Origin: a virus
Strand: one strand, 5' to 3'
Virus record (IMG/VR): IMGVR_UViG_3300047548_000628
Location: 83,573-147,572 of that record
DNA: 64,000 nt
The number at the start of each line of letters is the position of its first letter. Position 1 is the first letter of the stretch. This document shows positions 54,413 to 59,828 of the stretch, piece by piece. A program made the translations under genes and the position numbers. The notes beneath the pieces were generated by a model that did no database searches, had not been told where the DNA came from, and saw nothing but the letters and a program-made list of their open reading frames with translations.

Positions 54413-54490
54413 TCCTTGAGTTTGACGCGGCTGGCGCGCAACCCGTTAATAGTTGGTAATGTCACTTTCGACGGTGACCTCAAGGGCCCA
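54413..54490 (+). tRNA. Atypical tRNA-like gene, Asn-like
   Basis: CCTTGAG pairs with CTCAAGG; GTCAC/GTGAC T stem but an 8-base loop; the anticodon region CAAC-CCGTTAATA-GTTG has a 9-base loop in which GTT or TTA could be read. A canonical Asn tRNA exists twice elsewhere. Probably degenerate or processed unusually. Confidence 0.5.
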
Positions 54491-54497
54491 GTTTAAT

Positions 54498-54571
54498 GCG
54501 TGGTTAGTTTAACGGTAAAATCAAACGTTGCCAACGTTTAGTCAAGGGTTCGACTCCCTTACCCCGCACCA
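54498..54571 (+). tRNA. tRNA-Gly (GCC)
   Basis: Loop TTGCCAA on AAACG/CGTTT, T loop TTCGACT, encoded ACCA; acceptor GCGTGGT/ACCCCGC has one mismatch. Confidence 0.88.
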
Positions 54572-54640
54572 ATTTGAAATACACTACGCCTACTGATGGG
54601 TCACTCTACTGATGGGGTGAAAAATAGTGTATTTCAAATT
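54571..54640 (+). repeat. 16-bp inverted repeat enclosing a tandem repeat
   Basis: AATTTGAAATACACTA at 54571-54586 (sharing the A of the preceding CCA) is exactly complementary to 54625-54640. The loop holds CTACTGATGGG twice (54590-54600 and 54606-54616). It may be a terminator-like or processed RNA element. Confidence 0.7.
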
Positions 54641-54650
54641 GATTCATAAT

Positions 54651-54725
54651 GGAAGTATAGCAAAGTGGTAATGCAGCATCTTCATACGGTGCCTATCGTA
54701 AGTTCGAATCTTACTACTTCCACCA
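54651..54725 (+). tRNA. tRNA-Met (CAT)
   Basis: GGAAGTA/TACTTCC acceptor, loop TTCATAC, T loop TTCGAAT, encoded ACCA. Elongator Met or Ile2 (lysidine) cannot be told apart by eye. Confidence 0.85.
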
Positions 54726-54736
54726 GACTTCTTTGT

Positions 54737-54814
54737 GGTGGGTATAGCCAAGTGGTTAAGGCCCCGGGTTGTGATTCCGGTATTGCGTCGGTTCGATCCC
54801 GACTATCCACCCCA
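54737..54814 (+). tRNA. tRNA-His (GTG)
   Basis: GTGGGTA/TATCCAC acceptor with an encoded G-1 opposite C73, the His identity pair; loop TTGTGAT; encoded CCA. Confidence 0.93.
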
Positions 54815-54852
54815 AAGAAGTTTATACCCGGTGTCATTTTTTGTGAATCAGT

Positions 54853-54860
54853 TATAAATA
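54853..54860 (+). promoter_or_regulatory. T4-late-like promoter box
   Basis: TATAAATA before the HNH gene start at 54882, which also has GAGGA as ribosome site. Confidence 0.6.
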
Positions 54861-54881
54861 CAAGATAACTGAGGAAATATT

Positions 54882-55226
54882 ATGACACCGAAAGAAAGAA
54901 GATACGAAAAAGTAAAAGAGTGGAGAAAGAACACTAAGGTTAAACTTGTAGAAGGGTTTGATAATAGATGTTCGGTCTGTGATTTACAGGATGATCCAAT
55001 CGTTTACGACTTTCATCATTTGAACAGTGAACACAAGGAATTCTCACTGTCTAGCAAAATTATGTCATGGGAGAATCTTATGGCAGAGGCTAAGAAGTGT
55101 GTAATGTTGTGTTCGCATTGTCATAGAAAGATTCATGCAGGCACAGTTAACTTAACTCGCTTAATTGAATTTGATGAAACAAGAATTAAATCCCAGAAGA
55201 ATAATCGCTGGGGTTATGTAAGTTAA
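54882..55226 (+). CDS. HNH endonuclease-like protein
   Basis: A 114-residue protein: CSVCDL, then DFHHLNSEHKEFS and CVMLCSHCHRKIHAG. The paired CxxC zinc knuckles flanking HH, and the final CHRKIH, are the HNH fold of small phage endonucleases. A free-standing homing-type nuclease is likely, as often found in phage tRNA arrays. It may cut DNA near the array in competing phages. Confidence 0.8.
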   Translation: MTPKERRYEKVKEWRKNTKVKLVEGFDNRCSVCDLQDDPIVYDFHHLNSEHKEFSLSSKIMSWENLMAEAKKCVMLCSHCHRKIHAGTVNLTRLIEFDETRIKSQKNNRWGYVS

Positions 55227-55227
55227 T

Positions 55228-55301
55228 TCCTCTATAGCTCAATGGAAGAGCCCACGACTGATAATCGTGAGACCCAGGATCGTAACCTGGTGGAGGAACC
55301 A
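55228..55301 (+). tRNA. tRNA-Ile (GAT)
   Basis: TCCTCTA/TGGAGGA acceptor, loop CTGATAA. The T loop is ATCGTAA, lacking the usual U54. Starts one base after the HNH stop codon. Confidence 0.85.
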
Positions 55302-55306
55302 GTAAT

Positions 55307-55383
55307 GCCTCCATAGCTCAGTTGGTTAGAGCACCGTCTTGATAAGGCGGGGGTCCATGGTTCAAATCCATGTGGCGGCACCA
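55307..55383 (+). tRNA. tRNA-Ile (GAT), second copy
   Basis: GCCTCCA/TGGCGGC acceptor with one mismatch, loop TTGATAA, canonical T loop TTCAAAT, encoded ACCA. Confidence 0.9.
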
Positions 55384-55384
55384 G

Positions 55385-55393
55385 AATAAATAC
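55385..55393 (+). promoter_or_regulatory. AATAAATAC box four bases before a start codon
   Basis: The late-promoter-like box is so close to ATG 55398 that a transcript from it would be almost leaderless. Confidence 0.45.
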
Positions 55394-55397
55394 TACT

Positions 55398-55784
55398 ATG
55401 AGCAAGCACTGGTTTGATTATGTTAAATCATGCTACGACCTAGTAGTAGAGAGTGAAGGTGTTAATGGCATCATACTAGAACACGAGGTAGAAGCCTATG
55501 TGGTTCACTTGATGGCAAATAACTTTCAAAGAACTGATATCGGTAACAATGCAGTTGCAATTGAAATGCTTACTGCAATAAGTACTGGTAAACAGAAAGA
55601 CTTGTTAAAAGTCGGTGATGAATGCTTGCTTATTCATAGTTATCCGTTCAAACAAAATCGTTGGCCCAGTCCTAGATATTACATAGACATGGGAACAACA
55701 GCATATGGTATGGCAAATCATATCATGGAAGAACACTTTGAACCGGCAAGTAAAATTCTCAAAGGTATTTTCTGTAAAATTTAA
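55398..55784 (+). CDS. Hypothetical protein, 128 aa
   Basis: A 128-residue protein (starts MSKHWFDYVKSCYDLV) with a helical N-terminal half, then a CLLIHSYPF strand and helical end. Not recognised. No Shine-Dalgarno; an AATAAATAC box lies four bases before the ATG. Its stop is directly followed by an Asn tRNA. Confidence 0.6.
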   Translation: MSKHWFDYVKSCYDLVVESEGVNGIILEHEVEAYVVHLMANNFQRTDIGNNAVAIEMLTAISTGKQKDLLKVGDECLLIHSYPFKQNRWPSPRYYIDMGTTAYGMANHIMEEHFEPASKILKGIFCKI

Positions 55785-55785
55785 T

Positions 55786-55860
55786 TCCGGTGTAGCACAG
55801 CGGTAGTGCAGTTGACTGTTAATCAATTGGTCGTTGGTTCGATCCCAGCCACCGGAGCCA
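55786..55860 (+). tRNA. tRNA-Asn (GTT)
   Basis: TCCGGTG/CACCGGA acceptor, loop CTGTTAA, T loop TTCGATC, encoded GCCA. Confidence 0.93.
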
Positions 55861-55864
55861 ATAT

Positions 55865-55930
55865 TTTAGGGTATGCGTAGAAGCGAGTGGTGAATGACAG
55901 TATCGGCCACTAACGCACTGTCACCCTAAA
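55865..55930 (+). ncRNA. Structured tRNA spacer
   Basis: TTTAGGGT (55865-55872) pairs with ACCCTAAA (55923-55930); GCGT/ACGC and GTGG/CCAC stems inside. Its edges resemble the P1 elements (TTTTAGG), but CAGCAA and CCTGTTAT are absent. Confidence 0.45.
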
Positions 55931-55940
55931 TTCAATTAAT

Positions 55941-56015
55941 GCCGTAGTGGTAGACTGGTAATGCAACGGATTGTCTATCCGTCCTATGAGGGTTCGATTC
56001 CCTTCTACGGCGCCA
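55941..56015 (+). tRNA. tRNA-Asp (GTC)
   Basis: GCCGTAG/CTACGGC acceptor, loop TTGTCTA, T loop TTCGATT, encoded GCCA. Confidence 0.9.
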
Positions 56016-56019
56016 GTTT

Positions 56020-56096
56020 TGCAGTAATGGAGGGGTAGGGGGCATGTCCCCCGCATTCTAGATTCCCGCAGTGGTTCGAGTCCACTGGCTGCACCA
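56020..56096 (+). tRNA. Atypical tRNA-like gene, anticodon uncertain
   Basis: Perfect T arm (AGTGG-TTCGAGT-CCACT) and encoded CCA, but a weak acceptor and a GGGGG/CCCCC hairpin with a CATGT pentaloop where the anticodon arm should be. CATGTC also occurs at the 3' edge of the interruption in the next tRNA. CAT or ATG could be the anticodon. Confidence 0.5.
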
Positions 56097-56104
56097 AATT
56101 TAAT

Positions 56105-56227
56105 GCCGCTGTCGTCTAACGGTAGGACGCCTTATAAAAGGGTGACTCTGTTTTAGAGTACGTTCAGCATATTTTCTTTAACCATGTCGAGGGGGTTATC
56201 TAGGTTCGAATCCTAGCGGCGGCACCA
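56105..56227 (+). tRNA. tRNA interrupted by an intron-like hairpin
   Basis: Intact acceptor (GCCGCTG/CGGCGGC), D arm, T arm (CTAGG-TTCGAAT-CCTAG) and ACCA, but about 50 extra bases sit in the anticodon region. The insert has AAAAGGGTGACTCT-GTTTT-AGAGTAC-GTTCAGCA: a hairpin (56145-56149 with 56155-56159) flanked by the same A-rich and TTCAGCA motifs as the P1 elements, in the reverse order. CCTT (130-133) and GAGG (189-192) can form the anticodon stem around it. Anticodon not assignable; joining options give ATG or AAG-like loops. Confidence 0.7.
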
Positions 56228-56232
56228 ATATT

Positions 56233-56307
56233 GCTCTTTTAATCATAATGGTAGTGGACTGGTTTTGTAATCCAGGGGTGGAGGTTCGATTCCTTCAAGG
56301 AGCACCA
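56233..56307 (+). tRNA. tRNA-Thr (TGT)
   Basis: GCTCTTT/AAGGAGC acceptor, loop TTTGTAA with a weak first stem pair, T loop TTCGATT, encoded ACCA. Confidence 0.88.
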
Positions 56308-56312
56308 ATTTA

Positions 56313-56456
56313 TGGGATAGACGGTACGATTGAGTCCCTTCTAATCTAGCATACTGTGCTGGTATGTGACACATCAGTAGATTAGTAAGGTAGTATAAAC
56401 TCTTGTATACGAGACAATCTAGTGAGGCTGTGTAACGACAGATAGCTAGGCTCCCA
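56313..56456 (+). ncRNA. Structured RNA between tRNA and coding gene
   Basis: TGGGA/TCCCA closes the region; CTAATCTA (56341-56348) pairs with TAGATTAG (56378-56385), enclosing CATAC/GTATG; GTATA/TATAC forms another hairpin at 56393-56410. No known family. Confidence 0.45.
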
Positions 56457-56473
56457 ATCTATAAGGAAATGTT

Positions 56474-56839
56474 ATGAAACAATTTGTCATTGACGAGCAA
56501 TACATTACCGATGTGTCTGTGAGGATTGAACATGATTTTATTAAAGACCGCACCAATCCTACACATGAAGACCTTATCAAAATTCTTAAGGGTTATGACA
56601 AGGCAGTTAGTGTCAGTAATAAAGACCATGACGAATTCACTAAATTGAGAGACCAACTTGAACAAGAAGGTTACATTGAAACTCAACGTGGATGGTGGAA
56701 TGGTGATAGAGTATTGAAATCATTCAAGTTGAATGAATGGATCTTTAGGAAAGATCACAAATTTTGTTGTGCTGCCGCAATGAAGGGTAGCATAGAATAC
56801 GCTAGAAAATATAAAAGAAAAACAATTTCTAGTTTGTAA
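56474..56839 (+). CDS. Hypothetical protein, 121 aa
   Basis: A 121-residue protein (starts MKQFVIDEQYITDVSV) with a long central helix rich in Lys/Asp/Glu and a C-terminal basic stretch (ARKYKRKTISSL). AAGGA precedes the ATG. Not recognised. Confidence 0.7.
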   Translation: MKQFVIDEQYITDVSVRIEHDFIKDRTNPTHEDLIKILKGYDKAVSVSNKDHDEFTKLRDQLEQEGYIETQRGWWNGDRVLKSFKLNEWIFRKDHKFCCAAAMKGSIEYARKYKRKTISSL

Positions 56840-56846
56840 AAAATAT

Positions 56847-56924
56847 CTGGGTATATTGTCAACTTGGTAGACGGCGAGGCTTGGAACTTCGAGGCTGCAG
56901 GTTCAAATCCTGCTACCCAGACCA
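56847..56924 (+). tRNA. tRNA-Pro (TGG)
   Basis: CTGGGTA/TACCCAG acceptor, loop CTTGGAA, T loop TTCAAAT, encoded ACCA. Only Pro tRNA here. Confidence 0.92.
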
Positions 56925-56925
56925 G

Positions 56926-57048
56926 TTTAGGGATACATACAGCAAAATTCTATCAAACGATAGGTAGTTGGTTCGATTCCAACATTTGGCTTCATGCCAG
57001 ATTAGCTCATTAGGTAGAGCATTCGTCAAGAAAAGTATCCCGTTTTAT
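56926..57048 (+). tRNA. Circularly permuted tRNA-like gene inside a P1-stem element
   Basis: P1: GGGATAC (56930-56936) with GTATCCC (57035-57041). Between them the 3' half comes first: ACGAT, variable loop, T arm GTTGG-TTCGATT-CCAAC (56967-56983), acceptor strand ATTTGGC (56984-56990). After five bases (TTCAT) the 5' half follows: GCCAGAT (56996-57002), TA, D arm GCTC/GAGC (57005-57020), TTCGT. The two acceptor strands pair over 7 bp and TTCGT pairs with ACGAT over four. The flanks carry CAGCAA and AAGAAAA as in the other P1 elements. No CCA is encoded. The anticodon depends on the join; the simplest gives CTATCAA. Confidence 0.75.
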
Positions 57049-57260
57049 TCTTCTTCAAAGTATCTACACCAACCACCAGGTTCGATGTATCCGTCAACTA
57101 TTTCACATCTATGTGGTGCACGGAAATGTCTACAATTGTGACATACTTCGCCGCCGACCCCGTGGTCAGTGTAGTTAGCAGAAGATTTATCTATTTTGTG
57201 ACCATATGATATATGTGTCTCATTAAGTATGTTGATAAAGTTACGCATGACATTATTCAT
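57045..57260 (-). CDS. Small Cys-motif protein
   Basis: From ATG 57260, 71 residues (MNNVMRNFINILNE...). VCHNCRHF, HRCEIVDG and GWCRYFE place four cysteines like a small zinc or Fe-S knuckle. The N-terminus resembles the neighbour's (YLNIINE), see there. An upstream in-frame start at 57299 would overlap the preceding gene more. Its 3' end overlaps the permuted tRNA element. Confidence 0.65.
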   Translation of the reverse strand: MNNVMRNFINILNETHISYGHKIDKSSANYTDHGVGGEVCHNCRHFRAPHRCEIVDGYIEPGGWCRYFEEE

Positions 57261-57522
57261 CTTTAACTTTACCCCAATTACTTTTTGCACGAATAGCAAA
57301 TGCTAATTCACGCATTCTTCCGTACTCGGGAGAACCTTTCTTATGAGGGCCGCTTGCTTTAAGAGCATTATATTGTTTAAGTAATTCAGCTTTAGATTTG
57401 CCAGCATATTTGCCTTTTTCTTCTGGGCTAACTACAGTAGACTTGCCCCACTTCTCGTTGATGGCACCAACTGCCTCATTGATGATGTTAAGGTATGTGC
57501 GTAATAGATGTTGATCGTTCAT
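57253..57522 (-). CDS. Small basic protein with possible capsid-targeting N-terminus
   Basis: An 89-residue protein. MNDQHLLRTYLNIINEA is followed by a Lys/Gly-rich body (GKYAGKSKAELLKQYNALK). The first 17 residues resemble T4 capsid-targeting sequences, ending in INE-A, near the prohead-protease rule (L/I-x-E before A/G). It could be an internal head protein. AAAGGA before the ATG. Confidence 0.6.
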   Translation of the reverse strand: MNDQHLLRTYLNIINEAVGAINEKWGKSTVVSPEEKGKYAGKSKAELLKQYNALKASGPHKKGSPEYGRMRELAFAIRAKSNWGKVKDE

Positions 57523-57587
57523 GATATTTCCTTTGAAGTACTTAGTACTTTCAAAGTAGTAGAATCATGTACTTTAGTAGTTTATAT

Positions 57588-57663
57588 GTCCGGTTAGTTC
57601 AGCGGTATGAACGCTACCTTGACACGGTAGAGGTCACTGGTTCGATCCCAGTACTGGACACCA
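57588..57663 (+). tRNA. tRNA-Val (GAC)
   Basis: GTCCGGT/ACTGGAC acceptor, loop TTGACAC, T loop TTCGATC, encoded ACCA. Confidence 0.92.
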
Positions 57664-57668
57664 AACAT

Positions 57669-57759
57669 AGTGAGTTGCCTGAGAGGCTTAAGGGCGCATC
57701 CTGGAAAGATGATGGTCGTATTACACGGCACGAGAGTTCGAATCTCTCACTCACTGCCA
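57669..57759 (+). tRNA. tRNA-Ser (GGA)
   Basis: AGTGAGT/ACTCACT acceptor, loop CTGGAAA, long variable arm, T loop TTCGAAT, encoded GCCA. Confidence 0.92.
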
Positions 57760-57761
57760 AT

Positions 57762-57769
57762 TATAAATA
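57762..57769 (+). promoter_or_regulatory. T4-late-like promoter box
   Basis: TATAAATA directly after the Ser tRNA, 16 bases before the release-factor-like start at 57785. Confidence 0.6.
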
Positions 57770-57784
57770 TCAGTGGAGAACAAT

Positions 57785-58159
57785 ATGAAAGTCACTGAGG
57801 ATCAATTTAGATATGAATGGTTTTCTGGAACTGGCAAAGGTGGCCAGCATCGCAACAAACATCAAAACTGTTGCCGCTGTATACATGAGCCAACTGGAAT
57901 AACTGCGAACGGCACGAATAGTCGTAGTCGTGAAGATAACAAACGTCAAGCATACATTACTTGTCTGAGTAGAGTTCAGGCTCATTTTCATGAGGACACT
58001 GAAAGATACCAAGCAGGCACTGAGAGAATCAGAACGTACCATGAATGTGATAACAGAGTAGTAGACCATGCTAGTGGCCTGACTGACACATACACGAACG
58101 TGATGGAAAAAGGTTCGTTTGAAGACATGGTAGCAGCCAGAGCAAAAGTAACAAGATAA
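57785..58159 (+). CDS. Peptide chain release factor-like protein (GGQ domain)
   Basis: A 124-residue protein with the RF-1 catalytic domain: FSGTGKGGQHRNKHQN (GGQ at 19-21), CIHEPTGITANG and NKRQAYITCLSRVQ. Length is like ArfB/PrfH-type single-domain factors that hydrolyse peptidyl-tRNA without codon recognition. I start at ATG 57785, since GGAGA precedes it at the right distance; a GTG at 57773 would overlap that site. It may release stalled ribosomes late in infection. Confidence 0.85.
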   Translation: MKVTEDQFRYEWFSGTGKGGQHRNKHQNCCRCIHEPTGITANGTNSRSREDNKRQAYITCLSRVQAHFHEDTERYQAGTERIRTYHECDNRVVDHASGLTDTYTNVMEKGSFEDMVAARAKVTR

Positions 58160-58162
58160 CAT

Positions 58163-58237
58163 ATCTCTGTAGTTCAATGGATAGAACAATTCTCTCCTAA
58201 AGAATAAATCTCAGTTCAACTCTGGGCAGAGATACCA
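58163..58237 (+). tRNA. tRNA-Arg (CCT)
   Basis: ATCTCTG/CAGAGAT acceptor, loop CTCCTAA, T loop TTCAACT, encoded ACCA. Confidence 0.92.
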
Positions 58238-58251
58238 ATAAGGAGACTAAA

Positions 58252-58425
58252 ATGAAAACTATTTACTTTGAGAATCTCCGTAATAGGGAGAAATTTTATT
58301 GCAAAGACACCAAAGATATTCAGATGATCGATGGTGTCGAATACTTGAGAGTTTTTCGTTTAGGAACGCAACGTGATTGTCTTGTAAGAAAAGAATCACT
58401 AAAGAAGATTCCTGAACCCAAGTAA
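58252..58425 (+). CDS. Small hypothetical protein, 57 aa
   Basis: A 57-residue frame between two tRNAs with AGGAG seven bases before its ATG. MKTIYFENLRNREKFY..., MIDGVEYLRVFRLG, ending KKIPEPK; probably a small beta-strand protein as seen in other phages. Function unknown. Confidence 0.7.
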   Translation: MKTIYFENLRNREKFYCKDTKDIQMIDGVEYLRVFRLGTQRDCLVRKESLKKIPEPK

Positions 58426-58426
58426 C

Positions 58427-58502
58427 GCCAATGTAGCTCAGATGGTAGAGCAGCGGATTGAAAATCCGTGTGTCACTGGTTCGATCCCAGTCTTTGGCAC
58501 CA
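58427..58502 (+). tRNA. tRNA-Phe (GAA), canonical copy
   Basis: GCCAATG/CTTTGGC acceptor (one U-U mismatch), loop TTGAAAA, T loop TTCGATC, encoded ACCA. Confidence 0.92.
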
Positions 58503-58505
58503 AAT

Positions 58506-58588
58506 GCCCCCTTGGACAAATTTGGTAAAGTCGCCTCTCTCAAACAGAGGAGTGTAATTTCTCGGTTCGAGCCCGAGAGGGGGTACCA
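58506..58588 (+). tRNA. tRNA-Leu (CAA)
   Basis: GCCCCCT/AGGGGGT acceptor, loop CTCAAAC, T stem CTCGG/CCGAG, encoded ACCA; variable arm moderately long. Confidence 0.9.
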
Positions 58589-58592
58589 GTTT

Positions 58593-58621
58593 TTGACAAA
58601 TAATGGTATTTGTTGTATAAT
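58593..58621 (+). promoter_or_regulatory. Perfect sigma-70 promoter
   Basis: TTGACA 58593-58598, spacer 17, TATAAT 58616-58621; the Arg tRNA starts nine bases later, so the transcript would start almost at the tRNA. Confidence 0.88.
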
Positions 58622-58629
58622 TAATATAT

Positions 58630-58706
58630 GGGACATTAACTCAGTTCGGAAGAGTCTTGGTCTTCGAAACCAAAGGTCGGGGGTTCAAATCCCTCATGTC
58701 CCTCCA
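58630..58706 (+). tRNA. tRNA-Arg (TCG)
   Basis: GGGACAT/ATGTCCC acceptor, loop CTTCGAA, T loop TTCAAAT, U73, encoded CCA. Confidence 0.9.
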
Positions 58707-58752
58707 AACAGGATCTAAATACATGTAGACAGTAACAGAGAAGGAGTATAGC

Positions 58753-59313
58753 ATGGCTGTTCTAGCACTTGACATTTCAGGAGTTCCCCGGCAGTGGATC
58801 TCCACTGATGACGCAATTTCATACTGGGCTACTAACTCAGTAGCATGGAGTATGGGTGATGTTGTCGCACAGTACCGCGGAGGTATTCAAAACGACGGCA
58901 CAATGTCGTACCTAGAAACACCTAGTATCATCGCTATCAAGGGTCATGGATTCAACCCTTATAAGCATAGTCATGTTGCATTAAGCAACCGAACATTGTT
59001 CGGTCGTGACCGACATGTTTGTGCATATTGCGGCGGGCACTTTGTTAACCATACAAATCTAAGTCGTGACCATATTATCCCTCGGGCACGTGGTGGCGAA
59101 AACACTTGGATGAACGTGGTTACTGCATGTAAAGAATGTAACAGCAAGAAGGGTCATAAGACTCTAAAAGAAGCTGGCCTTGAATTGCTATATGTTCCTT
59201 ATGAACCTAACCACTATGAAAACATGATTCTACAAAACCGCACGATCCGTGCTGACCAAATGGAATACCTGCTATCAGGTGTTCCTAAGCATAGCAGAAT
59301 CTTGCTTTCATAG
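58753..59313 (+). CDS. HNH endonuclease
   Basis: A 186-residue HNH nuclease: RHVCAYCGGHF, LSRDHIIPRARGG, WMNVVTACKECNSKKGHKT. The CxxC pairs and DH...N are complete. AAGGAG precedes the ATG and CTAAATAC lies farther upstream. It is a larger relative of the 54882 protein and probably a homing-type nuclease within the tRNA array. Confidence 0.9.
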   Translation: MAVLALDISGVPRQWISTDDAISYWATNSVAWSMGDVVAQYRGGIQNDGTMSYLETPSIIAIKGHGFNPYKHSHVALSNRTLFGRDRHVCAYCGGHFVNHTNLSRDHIIPRARGGENTWMNVVTACKECNSKKGHKTLKEAGLELLYVPYEPNHYENMILQNRTIRADQMEYLLSGVPKHSRILLS

Positions 59314-59319
59314 GACGAT

Positions 59320-59361
59320 ATCACCGCGATAGTTGACAAAAAATTATCGCGGTGATACACT
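59320..59361 (+). promoter_or_regulatory. Promoter with 12-bp inverted repeat (possible operator)
   Basis: TTGACA 59333-59338, spacer 17, TACACT 59356-59361. ATCACCGCGATA (59320-59331) and TATCGCGGTGAT (59345-59356) are exact complements flanking the -35. It could be a repressor site or act as the terminator of the HNH gene. Confidence 0.65.
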
Positions 59362-59381
59362 CTATATAAATAATTTCAGTA

Positions 59382-59457
59382 GCTGGATTAGCTCAGTTGG
59401 TAGAGCACTCGCCTTGTAAGCGAAAGGTCGTCAGTTCGAACCCGACATCCAGCACCA
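59382..59457 (+). tRNA. tRNA-Thr (TGT), second copy
   Basis: GCTGGAT/ATCCAGC acceptor, loop CTTGTAA, T loop TTCGAAC, encoded ACCA. Confidence 0.9.
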
Positions 59458-59464
59458 AGTTTAT

Positions 59465-59541
59465 TCCCCGTTAGCACAGTTGGTAGATGCGTCTGACTGT
59501 TAATCAGAATGTCCGTGGTTCGAGCCCACGACGGGGAGCCA
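59465..59541 (+). tRNA. tRNA-Asn (GTT), second copy
   Basis: TCCCCGT/ACGGGGA acceptor, loop CTGTTAA on TCTGA/TCAGA, encoded GCCA. Confidence 0.93.
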
Positions 59542-59544
59542 ATC

Positions 59545-59578
59545 AAAATGTCAAGTTCTTAAAAAGACTTGACATTTT
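59545..59578 (+). terminator. Intrinsic terminator
   Basis: AAAATGTCAAGT (59545-59556) pairs with ACTTGACATTTT (59567-59578), followed by TTC-rich sequence. Its right arm contains the TTGACA of the next promoter. Confidence 0.8.
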
Positions 59579-59597
59579 TTCTTTGAGGAAGTATAAT
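59569..59597 (+). promoter_or_regulatory. Perfect sigma-70 promoter
   Basis: TTGACA 59569-59574, spacer 17, TATAAT 59592-59597. The Arg tRNA begins 12 bases downstream. Confidence 0.88.
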
Positions 59598-59608
59598 ATC
59601 TCTATTAT

Positions 59609-59683
59609 CTGGCGTTAGTTCAACGGATAGAACAGTGGCCTTCTAAGCCATAGATAGAGGTTCGATTCCTCTACGCCGGACCA
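59609..59683 (+). tRNA. tRNA-Arg (TCT)
   Basis: CTGGCGT/ACGCCGG acceptor, loop CTTCTAA on GTGGC/GCCAT, T loop TTCGATT, encoded ACCA. Confidence 0.92.
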
Positions 59684-59716
59684 AATGTTAATACACAAGT
59701 ATTACACAAAAAAGAT

Positions 59717-59800
59717 TTGACAAATAATCAAGTCGGTGCTACAATACTTGTATTGACAGTGAGAAAGCAATCTTGCTTATCACTAAGGTTCTTTAAAAAG
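59717..59800 (+). promoter_or_regulatory. Promoter with rRNA-leader-like boxB/boxA region
   Basis: TTGACA 59717-59722, spacer 17, TACAAT 59740-59745. Downstream a GTGA...AAGCAA-TC-TTGCTT...CAC hairpin precedes GGTTCTTTAAAAAG (59787-59800). Hairpin-then-boxA is the order of Nus-dependent antitermination leaders in rRNA operons. Confidence 0.65.
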
Positions 59801-59828
59801 TTATCCAACATATAAATTGCTGTGAAGC

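Noticed and set aside
54586-54625. Hammerhead ribozyme
   Set aside because: CTGATG and GAAA occur, but the required CTGATGA core base and the three helices are not in place.
56105-56227. Group I intron in the interrupted tRNA
   Set aside because: The insert is about 50 bases and lacks the P, Q, R and S core sequences; far too short for a group I intron.
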